Assembly: GCA_947632235.1 (NCBI GenBank)
Contig: CANROO010000008.1
Span: 1 to 32,744 of the forward strand
Direction of reading: 5' to 3'
Length of the DNA stretch: 32,744 nucleotides
DNA from: an uncultured Clostridia bacterium
Lineage (GTDB): Bacteria; Bacillota; Clostridia; Lachnospirales; CAG-274
A program made the translations under genes and the position numbers. Shown one piece after another: positions 7,519 to 16,155 of this stretch (its first letter is position 1; every line of letters begins with the position of its first letter). The notes under the pieces were generated by a model. The model worked only from the letters and a program-made list of their open reading frames with translations. It was not told where the DNA came from and did no database searches.

Positions 7519-7950
7519 ATGCGTATACTTGGTTTGGACTTCGGCTCCGTCACTATAGGCGTTGCAGTGAGCGACCCTATGGGCTGGAGCGCTCAGGGCG
7601 TTGAGATAATAAGGCGAAGCGAAGAGAACAATTTGAAAAAGAGCATAGAACGGCTTAAAGGCTTGTGCGAGGAATACAATGTGGAGAAAATAGTGCTGGG
7701 CTTTCCCAAAAATATGGACAACAGCGAGGGAGAGAGAGCAAAAAAGACCATAGCCTTTAAAAAGCGCATAAAAAAAGAGCTCGGTCTGCCCGTTGTGATG
7801 TGGGACGAGAGGCTTTCAACCGTGGCTGCGGAAAGGTCGCTTATAGAGGCGGACGTTTCCCGGGCAAAAAGAAAACAGGTTATCGACAAGATGGCGGCGG
7901 TGTATATACTTCAGGGCTATCTGGACTCTATTGCAGAAAATAAGGAGTAA
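7519..7950 (+). CDS. ruvX: Putative Holliday junction resolvase RuvX/YqgF
   Basis: 143 residues, full length. RNase H-like fold with the first catalytic aspartate in LGLDFGSVTIGVAVSD, then VLGFPKNMDNSEGERA, the acidic WDERLSTVAAER block and the last acidic residue in VIDKMAAVYILQGYLD. Family members act on Holliday junctions or in 16S rRNA processing. The start lacks a good ribosome site and lies beside a perfect inverted repeat, unlike the other genes here. It is followed three bases later by the DUF1292 gene. Confidence 0.95.
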   Translation: MRILGLDFGSVTIGVAVSDPMGWSAQGVEIIRRSEENNLKKSIERLKGLCEEYNVEKIVLGFPKNMDNSEGERAKKTIAFKKRIKKELGLPVVMWDERLSTVAAERSLIEADVSRAKRKQVIDKMAAVYILQGYLDSIAENKE

Positions 7951-7953
7951 AAT

Positions 7954-8277
7954 ATGAGTGACGACAAGCTTAACATTGACGAGCTTAATTTATTCGGCGA
8001 TCAGAAGGAGACCTTCGACATGGTCTCAATGACAGACGAGGACGGCAAGGAAACTGATTTCTTTGTTATGGACGGCATAGATATCGACAAGCAAAGATAC
8101 CTTCTTCTTGTAAAGGCGGAGGACTTTGACAAGGATGAACCCGAGGCATTTATTTTCAAGGAAGTGGCTTCGGGAGATGACGAATGTACCTACGAACCCG
8201 TTGAGGACGATGCGGAATACAACAGGGTTCTTATTATGCTTCAGAACGAGGACGCAGAATATGAGATGAAGCTTTGA
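7954..8277 (+). CDS. DUF1292 (YrzB-like) protein
   Basis: 107 residues, very acidic. DUF1292 features are the repeated pattern ETFDMVSMTDEDGKETDFFVMDGIDIDKQRYLLLV, cited here only by its ends, and the FIFKEVASGDDE block followed by a C-terminal VLIMLQNEDAEYE. Its function is unknown. It is the third member of the conserved ireB-ruvX-yrzB cluster and begins three bases after ruvX with AAGGAG upstream. It is followed by a terminator. Confidence 0.88.
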   Translation: MSDDKLNIDELNLFGDQKETFDMVSMTDEDGKETDFFVMDGIDIDKQRYLLLVKAEDFDKDEPEAFIFKEVASGDDECTYEPVEDDAEYNRVLIMLQNEDAEYEMKL

Positions 8278-8293
8278 TCAAAAACTTATTTTT

Positions 8294-8325
8294 AACAAGA
8301 CCGTTCGGGGTCTTGTTATTGTTGT
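8294..8325 (+). terminator. Terminator after the DUF1292 gene
   Basis: AACAAGACC (8294-8302) pairs with GGTCTTGTT (8309-8317), followed by ATTGTTGT. The U-tract is modest. Confidence 0.75.
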
Positions 8326-8376
8326 GCGATAAATAATGAACGGACAAATACATAATAATTATATGGAGGTGGAATT

Positions 8377-10185
8377 TTGTATACCAGAAAATTCAGAAAT
8401 AATGCAAAGCATTCTTCGGAAAACAACTTTGACGCACTGCTTGCGGAAATGAAGCAGCAGCAGAACGCAAAGAAGCAGGGAGAAAAGAAGAATGCGTCCA
8501 AAAAAGCCGCCAAGGAGACCACTAAGCTTAAGGTCATACCTCTGGGCGGTCTTCACGAGGTGGGCAAAAATATCACAGCCTTTGAGTATGAGGACGAAAT
8601 ACTCATAGTTGACTGCGGAGTTGCCTTTCCCGAGGACGATATGCTTGGTATCGATCTGGTAATTCCTGATTTTTCTTATCTTACCAAGAACAAGGAAAAG
8701 GTGCTCGCAGTGGTGCTCACTCACGGACACGAGGATCACATAGGCTCTGTGCCCTATTTTCTTAAGGAGCTGAATGTGCCCATATACGGCACAAAGCTCA
8801 CTATAGGGCTTGTGGAAACTAAGCTGAGAGAGCACAATATTTTAAACAGCGTTGAAAGAAACAGCGTGAACGCAGGCGATGTAATAAAGCTCGGCAAGAA
8901 CTTCAAGGTGGAATTTATACGCTCTACTCATTCCATAGCCGACAGCGCCGCCCTTGCCATCACCACACCCGTGGGCGTTGTGGTGCATACAGGAGATTTT
9001 AAGATAGACTTCACTCCCATACAGGGAGATATGATAGATCTGCAGCGCTTTGCGGAGCTTGGAAGGAAGGGCGTGCTTTTGCTCATGTGCGAGAGCACCA
9101 ATGTTGAACGCCCCGGCTACACCATGAGCGAGCGTTCGGTGGGCGGTATAATAGACAGGATATTCAACGACAGCGAGGGACGCCGTATAATGGTGGCTAC
9201 CTTCTCATCCAACATCGACAGGATACAGCAGATAGTCAACTCCGCCGTAAAGCACAAGAGAAAGGTCGCCGTGATAGGCAGGAGCATGACAAATGTTGTA
9301 AAAACCGCAGGCGAGCTGGGCTATCTGGACATACCCAAGACAACGCTCATAGACGTGCAGGAGGCAAAGAATTACTCCGACGGCGAGCTTGTGATAATAA
9401 CTACGGGCTCGCAGGGCGAAACAATGGCTGCGCTTTCAAGGATAGCACTCGGAGAGCACAGACAGATAGAGGTGAAGTCCACGGACAGGATAATAATATC
9501 CGCTTCGCCCATACCCGGAAACGAAAAGAGCATATACAAGGTAATAAACGAGCTTGTTAAAAAGGGCGCGGACGTGATATACGACGGTCTTATGGATGTG
9601 CATGTATCGGGTCACGCAAGGCAGGAGGAGATAAAAATAATGCACTCCCTTGTAAAGCCTAGATTCCTTATGCCAATACACGGCGAATACAAGATGCTCC
9701 GCACTCACAAGGACATTGCCTGCGAGCTCGGCATGAGCAAGGACAATGTGTTTATAATGGCTAACGGCGATATGCTGGAGCTTGACAAGAACAACGCTAA
9801 GCTGACACAGAACGCCGTACCCAGCGGTCAGATATTTGTGGACGGTCTGGGAGTGGGCGATGTGGGCAACATAGTTTTAAGAGACAGGCGTCATCTTTCA
9901 CAGGACGGACTTATGATAGTGGTCGTGGCTATGGAAAAGGCTACGGGTGAAATATTGAGCGGTCCCGACATCATATCCAGAGGCTTTGTATATGTGAGAG
10001 AGAGCGAGGAGCTCATGGATGAGGCTAAGGCTGTAGTGAACGAGGCCCTTGACAAGTGCGAAAAGAGAAATATTAACGAATGGGCGTATATAAAGACGCT
10101 TATAAAGGATACACTCAGGGATTATCTGTGGCAGAAGACAAAGAGAAGTCCCATGATACTTCCCATAGTTATGGATATAGAATAA
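8377..10185 (+). CDS. rnj: Ribonuclease J
   Basis: 602 residues starting at TTG 8377; GGAGGTGG at 8365-8372 decides this start and no ATG is better placed. Residues 1-50 form a lysine/alanine/glutamine-rich tail absent from the shortest RNase J proteins. The metallo-beta-lactamase core follows: VIPLGGLHEVGKN, DCGVAFPED and the metal motif HGHEDH at 116-121. The beta-CASP part includes MCESTNVERPGYTMSE and HVSGHARQEE, and the protein ends with the RNase J C-terminal domain. It does 5'-exonuclease and endonuclease decay and maturation of mRNA and rRNA in the cytosol. It is a single gene with its own terminator. Confidence 0.96.
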   Translation: MYTRKFRNNAKHSSENNFDALLAEMKQQQNAKKQGEKKNASKKAAKETTKLKVIPLGGLHEVGKNITAFEYEDEILIVDCGVAFPEDDMLGIDLVIPDFSYLTKNKEKVLAVVLTHGHEDHIGSVPYFLKELNVPIYGTKLTIGLVETKLREHNILNSVERNSVNAGDVIKLGKNFKVEFIRSTHSIADSAALAITTPVGVVVHTGDFKIDFTPIQGDMIDLQRFAELGRKGVLLLMCESTNVERPGYTMSERSVGGIIDRIFNDSEGRRIMVATFSSNIDRIQQIVNSAVKHKRKVAVIGRSMTNVVKTAGELGYLDIPKTTLIDVQEAKNYSDGELVIITTGSQGETMAALSRIALGEHRQIEVKSTDRIIISASPIPGNEKSIYKVINELVKKGADVIYDGLMDVHVSGHARQEEIKIMHSLVKPRFLMPIHGEYKMLRTHKDIACELGMSKDNVFIMANGDMLELDKNNAKLTQNAVPSGQIFVDGLGVGDVGNIVLRDRRHLSQDGLMIVVVAMEKATGEILSGPDIISRGFVYVRESEELMDEAKAVVNEALDKCEKRNINEWAYIKTLIKDTLRDYLWQKTKRSPMILPIVMDIE

Positions 10186-10190
10186 ATAAA

Positions 10191-10230
10191 AAGCGCATTG
10201 CCGTGTGACAGTGCGCTGTTTTTATTTTTT
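10191..10230. terminator. Bidirectional terminator between rnj and the hem operon
   Basis: AGCGCA (10192-10197) pairs with TGCGCT (10212-10217), with an extra TG/CA pair inside. On the plus strand GTTTTTATTTTTT follows. On the minus strand the hairpin is followed by TTTTATTTATT. It can therefore end both convergent units. Confidence 0.82.
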
Positions 10231-10333
10231 ACTTTCTGTCTGTCATTTTCATCAATTTCCATATGACCAGAAAGGGAAAAAATAATATACAAAGCATAAT
10301 TTCAAGACATGTATTACGGCTGTCGTTTTTCAT
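10229..10333 (-). CDS. Candidate 34-residue membrane microprotein
   Basis: An unreported-size reading frame whose ATG at 10333 overlaps the larE stop as ATGA, with GGAGGT about ten bases upstream inside the end of larE. The product starts MKNDSRNTCLEIM, has a hydrophobic stretch LCILFFPFLVIW long enough for one short membrane helix and ends with basic KLMKMTDRK. It finishes just before the terminator, so it would be the last gene of the operon. Placement, ribosome site and composition argue for a real translated gene. I do not recognise a family and assign no function. Confidence 0.55.
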   Translation of the reverse strand: MKNDSRNTCLEIMLCILFFPFLVIWKLMKMTDRK

Positions 10334-11148
10334 AGATCATTACCTCCCAGCACCTCGTTCATGCTTCCCGTTCTGTAGCCCTTGAGGTCAAGGGAAACAT
10401 ATGTGAAGCCGTATTTTTCAAGCTCACCGACTATTTTTTGTCTGTTTTCGGGCAGTACAGCCTTTTCAATATCCCCGCTCAGAAGCTCTATCCTTGCCAT
10501 TTTGCCGTGCATACGCACTCTTGCCTGACCGAAGCCCATCGAAAAAAGCAGTTTCTCCGCCCTTTCGGCCATTGAAAGCCCTTCATCGGTTATATCCTCG
10601 CCGTAGACAAAGCGTGAGGCAAGGCAGGCAAAGGACGGCTTATTTGCCGTGGAAAGTCCGAGCTCTGCCGAAAGCTTCCTTATATCGGCTTTATTCAGTC
10701 CTGCATACCTCAGGGGACTTTTTATGCCCAGCTCGGATATTGCCCTAAGACCCGGGCGGTAATCGCCCTCATCGTCAATGTTTGTGCCCTCCGCGACAAA
10801 GCTTATGCCGTTTTCTTCAGCTATTTTTAATATATTGCCGAATATCGCCCTTTTGCATATATAGCATCTGTCGGGGGGATTCTTAGCAAAGCCGTCAACA
10901 GCCATTGCGTCAAATTCAAAAACAAAATGTCTTATGCCCTCCGAACGGCAGAAGGCCTCCGCCTCCTCACTTTCATCGGCAGGAAAGAGCTTTGAAACGG
11001 CAGTCACGGCGGCAGCATTATCGCCCAGGACATCGTAAGCCGTCCTTAAAAGAAATGTGCTGTCCACACCGCTTGAGAAGGCGACCGCAACGCTCCCAAG
11101 CTCCCTTATGTAGTTTTTGAGCCTTTCATATTTTTCATATACATCCAT
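10330..11148 (-). CDS. larE: LarE-type ATP-dependent sacrificial sulfur transferase
   Basis: 272 residues, the full LarE length. The PP-loop is FSSGVDST at residues 24-31. Cys175 lies in CLASRF, the position of the cysteine whose sulfur LarE gives up. A further pair, Cys95 and Cys98 in RCYICK, is also present. In Lactobacillus LarE helps build the nickel-pincer cofactor of lactate racemase after LarB and LarC. Some relatives hold an iron-sulfur cluster on three cysteines. Neither larB nor larC is here. Instead the gene ends a tetrapyrrole operon, so the sulfur acceptor is unknown. AGGAG precedes the ATG, 11 bp after hemL. Confidence 0.88.
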   Translation of the reverse strand: MDVYEKYERLKNYIRELGSVAVAFSSGVDSTFLLRTAYDVLGDNAAAVTAVSKLFPADESEEAEAFCRSEGIRHFVFEFDAMAVDGFAKNPPDRCYICKRAIFGNILKIAEENGISFVAEGTNIDDEGDYRPGLRAISELGIKSPLRYAGLNKADIRKLSAELGLSTANKPSFACLASRFVYGEDITDEGLSMAERAEKLLFSMGFGQARVRMHGKMARIELLSGDIEKAVLPENRQKIVGELEKYGFTYVSLDLKGYRTGSMNEVLGGNDL

Positions 11149-11159
11149 ATTTCAAACTC

Positions 11160-12449
11160 CTATCTGCTTTTGAAATAGTCCTCCGTGTCCGAAAGCGTTT
11201 TGTCAATATCCGCCTTAGTATGCGCGTTCGATATAAACACAGCCTCGAACTGGCTTGCGCCGAAATAATTGCCCCTGTCGAGCATAAAATTGAAATAATC
11301 CGCAAAGGCAGACGTATCGGACAGCAAAGCCGTATCGTAATTATATACCTTCTCCGGGGTGAAGAAAAGAGTGAGCAGGGAGCCTATGCCGTTTACCGTG
11401 CAGGGCGCCGAATATCGGCTTATAATATCCTCTATGCCACTTCTGAAATACTCCCCGAGAGCGTTTATATTGTCATATATATCCGGGTTATCGCGCAGTA
11501 TTTCAAGCTGTGTTATGCCTGCCTGCATGGCAACGGGGTTTCCGCTCAGCGTGCCTGCCTGATAAACTCCGCCCAAGGGCGAAACAATGCTCATAACATC
11601 CCTTCTGCCTCCGTATGCGCCCACGGGCATACCTCCGCCTATTATCTTGCCGTAGGTCACAAGGTCGGGCTTTATGCCGAAATAGCCCGAGGCACCCTCT
11701 ATGCCCAGGCGGAAACCCGTTATTACCTCGTCAAAAATGAGCAAGGCGCCGTTTTCATCACAAAGCCTTCGAAGGCTTTGAAGGAAATCATCTTCGGGCA
11801 GTACCACGCCCATATTTGCCGCGACCGGTTCAACTATAACGCAGGCAATTTGGTCCTTATATCCGTCAAACAGCTTTTCAACGCTCTCTGCATCGTTATA
11901 CACGGCAAGGAGGGTGTCGCTCACACAGCCCGAAGGCACTCCGAGAGAATTGGGAACTCCCGAGGTCATAGCGCCCGAGCCTGCCTTTATAAGCATGGTA
12001 TCGGCATGTCCGTGATAACAGCCCTCAAGCTTTATGACCTTATCCCTGCCCGTGAAGCCTCTTGCCGTCCTCACGGCGCTCATGACCGCCTCCGTGCCCG
12101 AATTTACCATTCTTATCATCTCAACACAGGGGACAAGAGAGCATATAAGCTCTGCCATATCCGTTTCGAGCCTTGTGGATGCGCCGAAGCTCATACCGCT
12201 TTCTATCCTATTTTTTACGGCAGTGACCACCCTTTTGTCGTTATGTCCCAGGAGCATGGGGCCCCACGAGCCTATATAGTCTATATATTTATTATTGTCT
12301 TCATCGTAGATATACTGCCCCTCGGCTCTCTTTATGTAACGGGGCGTGCCTCCCACTGCGTTGAATGCTCTTACGGGCGAATTAACGCCTCCGGGCATGA
12401 CCCTTGCCGACCTCTCGGAGAGCTTTTTTGACTCGGAAATATCCATCAT
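11160..12449 (-). CDS. hemL: Glutamate-1-semialdehyde 2,1-aminomutase
   Basis: 429 residues, usual length. A PLP enzyme that turns glutamate-1-semialdehyde into 5-aminolevulinate. Visible signs are the N-terminal ARVMPGGVNSPVRAF, MVNSGTEAVMSAVRTARG, the CYHGHAD block, IFDEVITGFRLG and the PLP lysine in VTYGKIIGGGMPVGAYGG. Its ATG overlaps the hemB stop as ATGA, with GGAGGGA upstream, so translation is coupled. It uses the product of HemA from the same operon. Confidence 0.97.
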   Translation of the reverse strand: MMDISESKKLSERSARVMPGGVNSPVRAFNAVGGTPRYIKRAEGQYIYDEDNNKYIDYIGSWGPMLLGHNDKRVVTAVKNRIESGMSFGASTRLETDMAELICSLVPCVEMIRMVNSGTEAVMSAVRTARGFTGRDKVIKLEGCYHGHADTMLIKAGSGAMTSGVPNSLGVPSGCVSDTLLAVYNDAESVEKLFDGYKDQIACVIVEPVAANMGVVLPEDDFLQSLRRLCDENGALLIFDEVITGFRLGIEGASGYFGIKPDLVTYGKIIGGGMPVGAYGGRRDVMSIVSPLGGVYQAGTLSGNPVAMQAGITQLEILRDNPDIYDNINALGEYFRSGIEDIISRYSAPCTVNGIGSLLTLFFTPEKVYNYDTALLSDTSAFADYFNFMLDRGNYFGASQFEAVFISNAHTKADIDKTLSDTEDYFKSR

Positions 12450-13426
12450 AGGCTTCCCTCCCTTATATAACCTGCAATTTCAAGGGCAAAATAAGTTATA
12501 AGTATGTCCGCGCCTGCTCTGAACATGGAAAGCGCGGTCTCCTTTATTATCCTCTCTTCATCTATATAGCCGAGGCTTGCGCCTGCCTTTATCATGGAAT
12601 ATTCTCCGCTCACGCTGTAGAGCGCAAGGGGCTTGTCAAAGCGTTTTCTTATCTCCCGTGCCACATCCAGATATGAAAGGGCAGGCTTTACCATGACCAT
12701 ATCTGCGCCCTCCTTTATATCCAGCTCCGTTTCATAAACCGCCTCCCTTATATTACGGCAGTCCATCTGATATGAACGCCTGTCACCGAAGGCAGGAGCG
12801 GAATCCGCAGCCGTTCTGAAGGGTCCGTAAAATGCCGAAGCATACTTGGCTGAATATGCCATTATGGGTACATCGCAGAAGCCCTCGCTGTCAAGCGCCC
12901 TTCTTATATAGCCTATCCTGCCGTCCATCATATCGGACGGAGCCACCATATCCGCGCCTGCCCTTGCGTGCGAAACGGCAGTCCTTGCAAGCACCTCAAG
13001 CGTCTTGTCGTTGTGTACACAGTCCCCTTCAAGTATACCGCAGTGGCCGTGGGAGGTATATTCGCACATGCACACATCGGTTATGTAGAGCAGATCGGGA
13101 TAATTTTTCTTGCCGTATATAAGCGCCTTCTGAACGATGCCGTCCTCCGCCCAGGCAGAGCTTCCCTGCTCGTCCTTATGCGCAGGTATACCAAAAAGAA
13201 GCACGGCGCGCACGCCCGAAGCCATGATTTTTTCAAGCATCTCGCCAAGCCTGTCTATGCTCCATCTGTACTGCCCGGGCATGGAGCTTATCTCTTCCTT
13301 TATGTTTTCGCCCTCTATGACAAAAAGAGGATATACAAGGCTGTTTGCCGATATATGAGTTTCGGCTGTCATATCCCTTAAAAGCTGTGTTTTTCTGAGC
13401 CGTCTCGGTCTGTCTGTCAAATCCAT
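12446..13426 (-). CDS. hemB: Delta-aminolevulinic acid dehydratase (porphobilinogen synthase)
   Basis: 326 residues, full length. It condenses two 5-aminolevulinates into porphobilinogen. The zinc-type metal motif is present (DVCMCEYTSHGHCGIL, three cysteines). Others are APSDMMDGRIGYIR, the first active lysine in AYSAKYASAFYGPFR and the Schiff-base lysine in VMVKPALSYLD. It starts one base after the stop of cobA/hemD and overlaps hemL by four bases. Confidence 0.97.
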   Translation of the reverse strand: MDLTDRPRRLRKTQLLRDMTAETHISANSLVYPLFVIEGENIKEEISSMPGQYRWSIDRLGEMLEKIMASGVRAVLLFGIPAHKDEQGSSAWAEDGIVQKALIYGKKNYPDLLYITDVCMCEYTSHGHCGILEGDCVHNDKTLEVLARTAVSHARAGADMVAPSDMMDGRIGYIRRALDSEGFCDVPIMAYSAKYASAFYGPFRTAADSAPAFGDRRSYQMDCRNIREAVYETELDIKEGADMVMVKPALSYLDVAREIRKRFDKPLALYSVSGEYSMIKAGASLGYIDEERIIKETALSMFRAGADILITYFALEIAGYIREGSL

Positions 13427-13427
13427 A

Positions 13428-14867
13428 TTACTTTGCTCTCTCCTTTTCGTTATTTAATATTGCGGATATTATGCCCTCGCTGTCGGCGCTTTTTGACACA
13501 ATACATTCAAAGCCCTGTTTTTCTGCCTCCGCAAGAGTGGTTTTGCCTATGCACACCGCTGTGTGATATTTTCCGTTACGGGAAAAGCCCTTTACCTCGG
13601 AAGGACTTGCAAAGACTATATAATCCGCGTTTTTATCTGTTACATTCAATATTTCCGTGCTGTATACAGCCAGCTTTCCGTATTTTATATTTTTATCCTC
13701 AAAAGCCTCCGTGAGCCCCTCCGCGCCCGTTTTAGCGCCGAGAAGCAGTATATTTTTACAGCCGTTTTGACATACCGCCTCGGCAAGCGCCCTGCCCGAG
13801 TGCTCCGAGGGTATGATGTCGGCTTTTATGCCGTATTTCAAAAGCTCCGAAGCTGTCTTTTTTCCTACCGCGCCTATTGTTTTGCCTCCCAGTATCCTAG
13901 AATCCCTGTTTTCTCTGAAAATCAGCTCAAATGCCGAATTTACGCCCGCAGGACTTGTGAAAAGCACGGTATCATGCTTCAATATTTCTCCGCAGACGGG
14001 AGTATACAGGGTATTTATTTTTATGCCGGGCACGATGCTGACACATGCTCCGTTTTTCCTGAGACCACGGGCAAGCTCGCGCGCCCTGTCATAGGGTCTT
14101 GCTATTATTATGCTTATGCCCTTCAAAGGAAGGCGCGAATAGGTGTCCAGCTTGTCCGAAAGTCTGCACACCTCGCCTACGACTATTACGCAGGGGCTTT
14201 TGAGATGCCCTGCCCTTTGGCTTATGTCCCCCAGTGAGGCTATCACTTTCTTCTGCATGGGAGAGGCTCCGTTTTCTATCACCGCGCAGGGCATGGAGGC
14301 AGACATTCCGGCATCCGTAAGCCCTTTTGCTATATAGCTCAGGTTTTTAAGCCCCATGAGGAAAACGAGCGTTCCCCCCGATTCCGCGCAGGCTTTGAAA
14401 TTTATATCGGGCTTATCCCCCGATTTGTTATGCCCCGTCATTATATGAAGAGAAGATGAGTATTCTCTGTGAGTTACAGGTATGCCTGCATAAGCAGGCG
14501 CCGATATGGCTGAGGTCACGCCCGATATGACGCTGAAGGGTATGTCCGCATCAAAAAGCGCCTCGGCCTCCTCTCCGCCTCTGCCGAAAAGATAGCCGTC
14601 ACCGCCCTTGAGGCGCACCACATTTTTGCCCTCCTTAGCCCTTGAAATGAGCAGTTTATTTATTTCATGCTGAGGGAGCGTATGATTACCGCTGTTTTTG
14701 CCTGCATCTATTTTTTCGGCGGTTTCGGGTATGAGCTCGTCAATGCCCTCGCCCAGAAGCCTGTCGTATACCACTACATCTGCATTGCTGAGAGCCGTAA
14801 GACCGTCAAGCGTCATAAGTCCCGCTCTGCCCGTGCCTGCGCCCACAAGAGTTACCTTTCCCGACAT
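13428..14867 (-). CDS. cobA-hemD: Fused uroporphyrinogen-III C-methyltransferase / uroporphyrinogen-III synthase
   Basis: 479 residues. The start is ATG 14867, which shares its A with the hemC stop (TGATG); a longer reading upstream would lie inside hemC. Residues 1-240 are the SAM uroporphyrinogen methyltransferase: VTLVGAGTGRAGLMTLDG, VVYDRLL, VRLKGGDGYLFGRGGEEAEAL and PVTHREYSSSLHIMTGH. Residues about 250-479 are a HemD domain, diverged as usual for this family (DTVLFTSPAGVNSAFELI, YIVFASPSEVKGF). The fusion makes uroporphyrinogen III from hydroxymethylbilane and converts it to precorrin-2. This arrangement is common in Clostridia. Confidence 0.95.
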   Translation of the reverse strand: MSGKVTLVGAGTGRAGLMTLDGLTALSNADVVVYDRLLGEGIDELIPETAEKIDAGKNSGNHTLPQHEINKLLISRAKEGKNVVRLKGGDGYLFGRGGEEAEALFDADIPFSVISGVTSAISAPAYAGIPVTHREYSSSLHIMTGHNKSGDKPDINFKACAESGGTLVFLMGLKNLSYIAKGLTDAGMSASMPCAVIENGASPMQKKVIASLGDISQRAGHLKSPCVIVVGEVCRLSDKLDTYSRLPLKGISIIIARPYDRARELARGLRKNGACVSIVPGIKINTLYTPVCGEILKHDTVLFTSPAGVNSAFELIFRENRDSRILGGKTIGAVGKKTASELLKYGIKADIIPSEHSGRALAEAVCQNGCKNILLLGAKTGAEGLTEAFEDKNIKYGKLAVYSTEILNVTDKNADYIVFASPSEVKGFSRNGKYHTAVCIGKTTLAEAEKQGFECIVSKSADSEGIISAILNNEKERAK

Positions 14868-15727
14868 CAAATCAACCTTTCCGCAAGAATTATTCCCGAT
14901 TTTTCGCATTCGTCCTTATCCGCCCTTATTTCGGAGCGTACTATATTTCCGTCTTTTACATTCATTCCTCTTATAAAAATGCTTTCGCCCTCCACCGTGC
15001 AGAAAGCCGCCGCCGGAGAGCTGCAGCCTCCGCCCAGTCTTTTTATGAAAGCTCTCTCCGCCTTGGCGCATATCTCGGAGCTTATGTCATTCACTGCGCC
15101 GAGCCATTCAAAACCGCGGCGGCACTGCAGAGCTATGATGCCCTGCCCCGAGGCAGGAAGCATTTCCTCCGCCGTAAAAAGGCGCGATATCCTGCCTTCA
15201 AGCCCCAGTCTTTCAAGCCCTGCGGCGGCAAGCACAAGCGCTGAATATTCGCCTCTGTCAAGCTTTTCAAGCCGTGTGAGCACATTGCCCCTCACGGACT
15301 TTATATCTGCCTCGGGATATATACACTTAAGCTGTATGCTCCGCCTCCTGCTCGAGCATCCCACAGGCCTTGAAAAATCTATAGTCTTTTCTCCCTTGGG
15401 AAGAACAAGAGCGTCAAAGGGAACGGCTCTTCTTGAATAGGCTATGACGGGGAGAGCCTCATTGTCTTCCATGGGCATATCCTTAAGGCTGTGAACGCTC
15501 ACATCGGCATCGCCCCTTAAAAGCGCCATATCCAGCTCCTTTACAAAAAGACCCTTTCCGCCTATGGCATCAAGGCTCTTATCAAGTATCATATCGCCCG
15601 TGGTCTTGAATGTGACTATCTCCGCAGTCACATCGGGGAATATTCTTTTTATGCTTTCAGCCATTATTTCGCTCTGTATGACTGCCAGCCTGCTTTCTCT
15701 GCTTGCTATGCGTATATGTCGGGTCAA
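14867..15727 (-). CDS. hemC: Hydroxymethylbilane synthase (porphobilinogen deaminase)
   Basis: 286 residues, slightly short for HemC (about 300-315). The start is TTG 15727: AAGGAG lies nine bases upstream and the codon overlaps the sirC stop as TTGA. Family signs are IRIASRESRLAVIQSE, GKGLFVKELDMALLRGDADVSVHSLKDMP, cited by its ends, the SSRRRSIQ block and RLGGGCSSPAAAF, whose cysteine carries the dipyrromethane cofactor. The C-terminal domain is trimmed. It polymerises four porphobilinogens for the HemD domain encoded next. Confidence 0.96.
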   Translation of the reverse strand: MTRHIRIASRESRLAVIQSEIMAESIKRIFPDVTAEIVTFKTTGDMILDKSLDAIGGKGLFVKELDMALLRGDADVSVHSLKDMPMEDNEALPVIAYSRRAVPFDALVLPKGEKTIDFSRPVGCSSRRRSIQLKCIYPEADIKSVRGNVLTRLEKLDRGEYSALVLAAAGLERLGLEGRISRLFTAEEMLPASGQGIIALQCRRGFEWLGAVNDISSEICAKAERAFIKRLGGGCSSPAAAFCTVEGESIFIRGMNVKDGNIVRSEIRADKDECEKSGIILAERLI

Positions 15728-16155
15728 TTTATAACACTCCTTATTTTCTCCGCTGTTTTGCTGACAAGCTCATGATGACTGCCATCGGAAACTATGCCTA
15801 TGGAAAGTTTGTCATTTTTACAGACTGCCGGGAAGAAAAATGTGCTCTCCTCGGGGCAGTCGCACACGCTCACGGGTATGCCCCTTTCGGAGCACAGCTC
15901 ATATATCCTGCGGTTCACGGCTCTGTTGTCCGTAGAGGCTATAACAAAAAAATAATTATTTCCTATGTCGCCGTCCTCAAACGGGCGCTTTATTAGCCTT
16001 ACGCCCTCGGGCACCTCGCCCGCAAGCCTGTCCGAAACAAGGGTTATGTCCGCCTTGTAGTCCTTTAAAACTCCTATCCGTCTTAAGCCCACATTTCCTC
16101 CGCCTACCACCAGTATTTTTTTGTTCTCTATATCCACAAACATGGGAAATTTCAT
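15724..16155 (-). CDS. sirC: Precorrin-2 dehydrogenase (SirC/Met8-like), short form
   Basis: 143 residues. The NAD-binding start is FVDIENKKILVVGGGNVGLRRI, typical of CysG-N/Met8/SirC. It continues with VIASTDNRAVNRRIYELC and the SVCDCPEESTFFFPA block before the protein stops. It oxidises precorrin-2 to sirohydrochlorin. The C-terminal helical domain of Met8 and CysG is mostly missing, so metal chelation by this protein alone is doubtful. Short clostridial forms are known. Its ATG overlaps the hemA stop as ATGA. Confidence 0.9.
   Translation of the reverse strand: MKFPMFVDIENKKILVVGGGNVGLRRIGVLKDYKADITLVSDRLAGEVPEGVRLIKRPFEDGDIGNNYFFVIASTDNRAVNRRIYELCSERGIPVSVCDCPEESTFFFPAVCKNDKLSIGIVSDGSHHELVSKTAEKIRSVIN

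Noticed and set aside
11220..12431. A 403-codon open frame on the plus strand
   Set aside because: It is a shadow of hemL on the other strand, with the odd composition expected of one.
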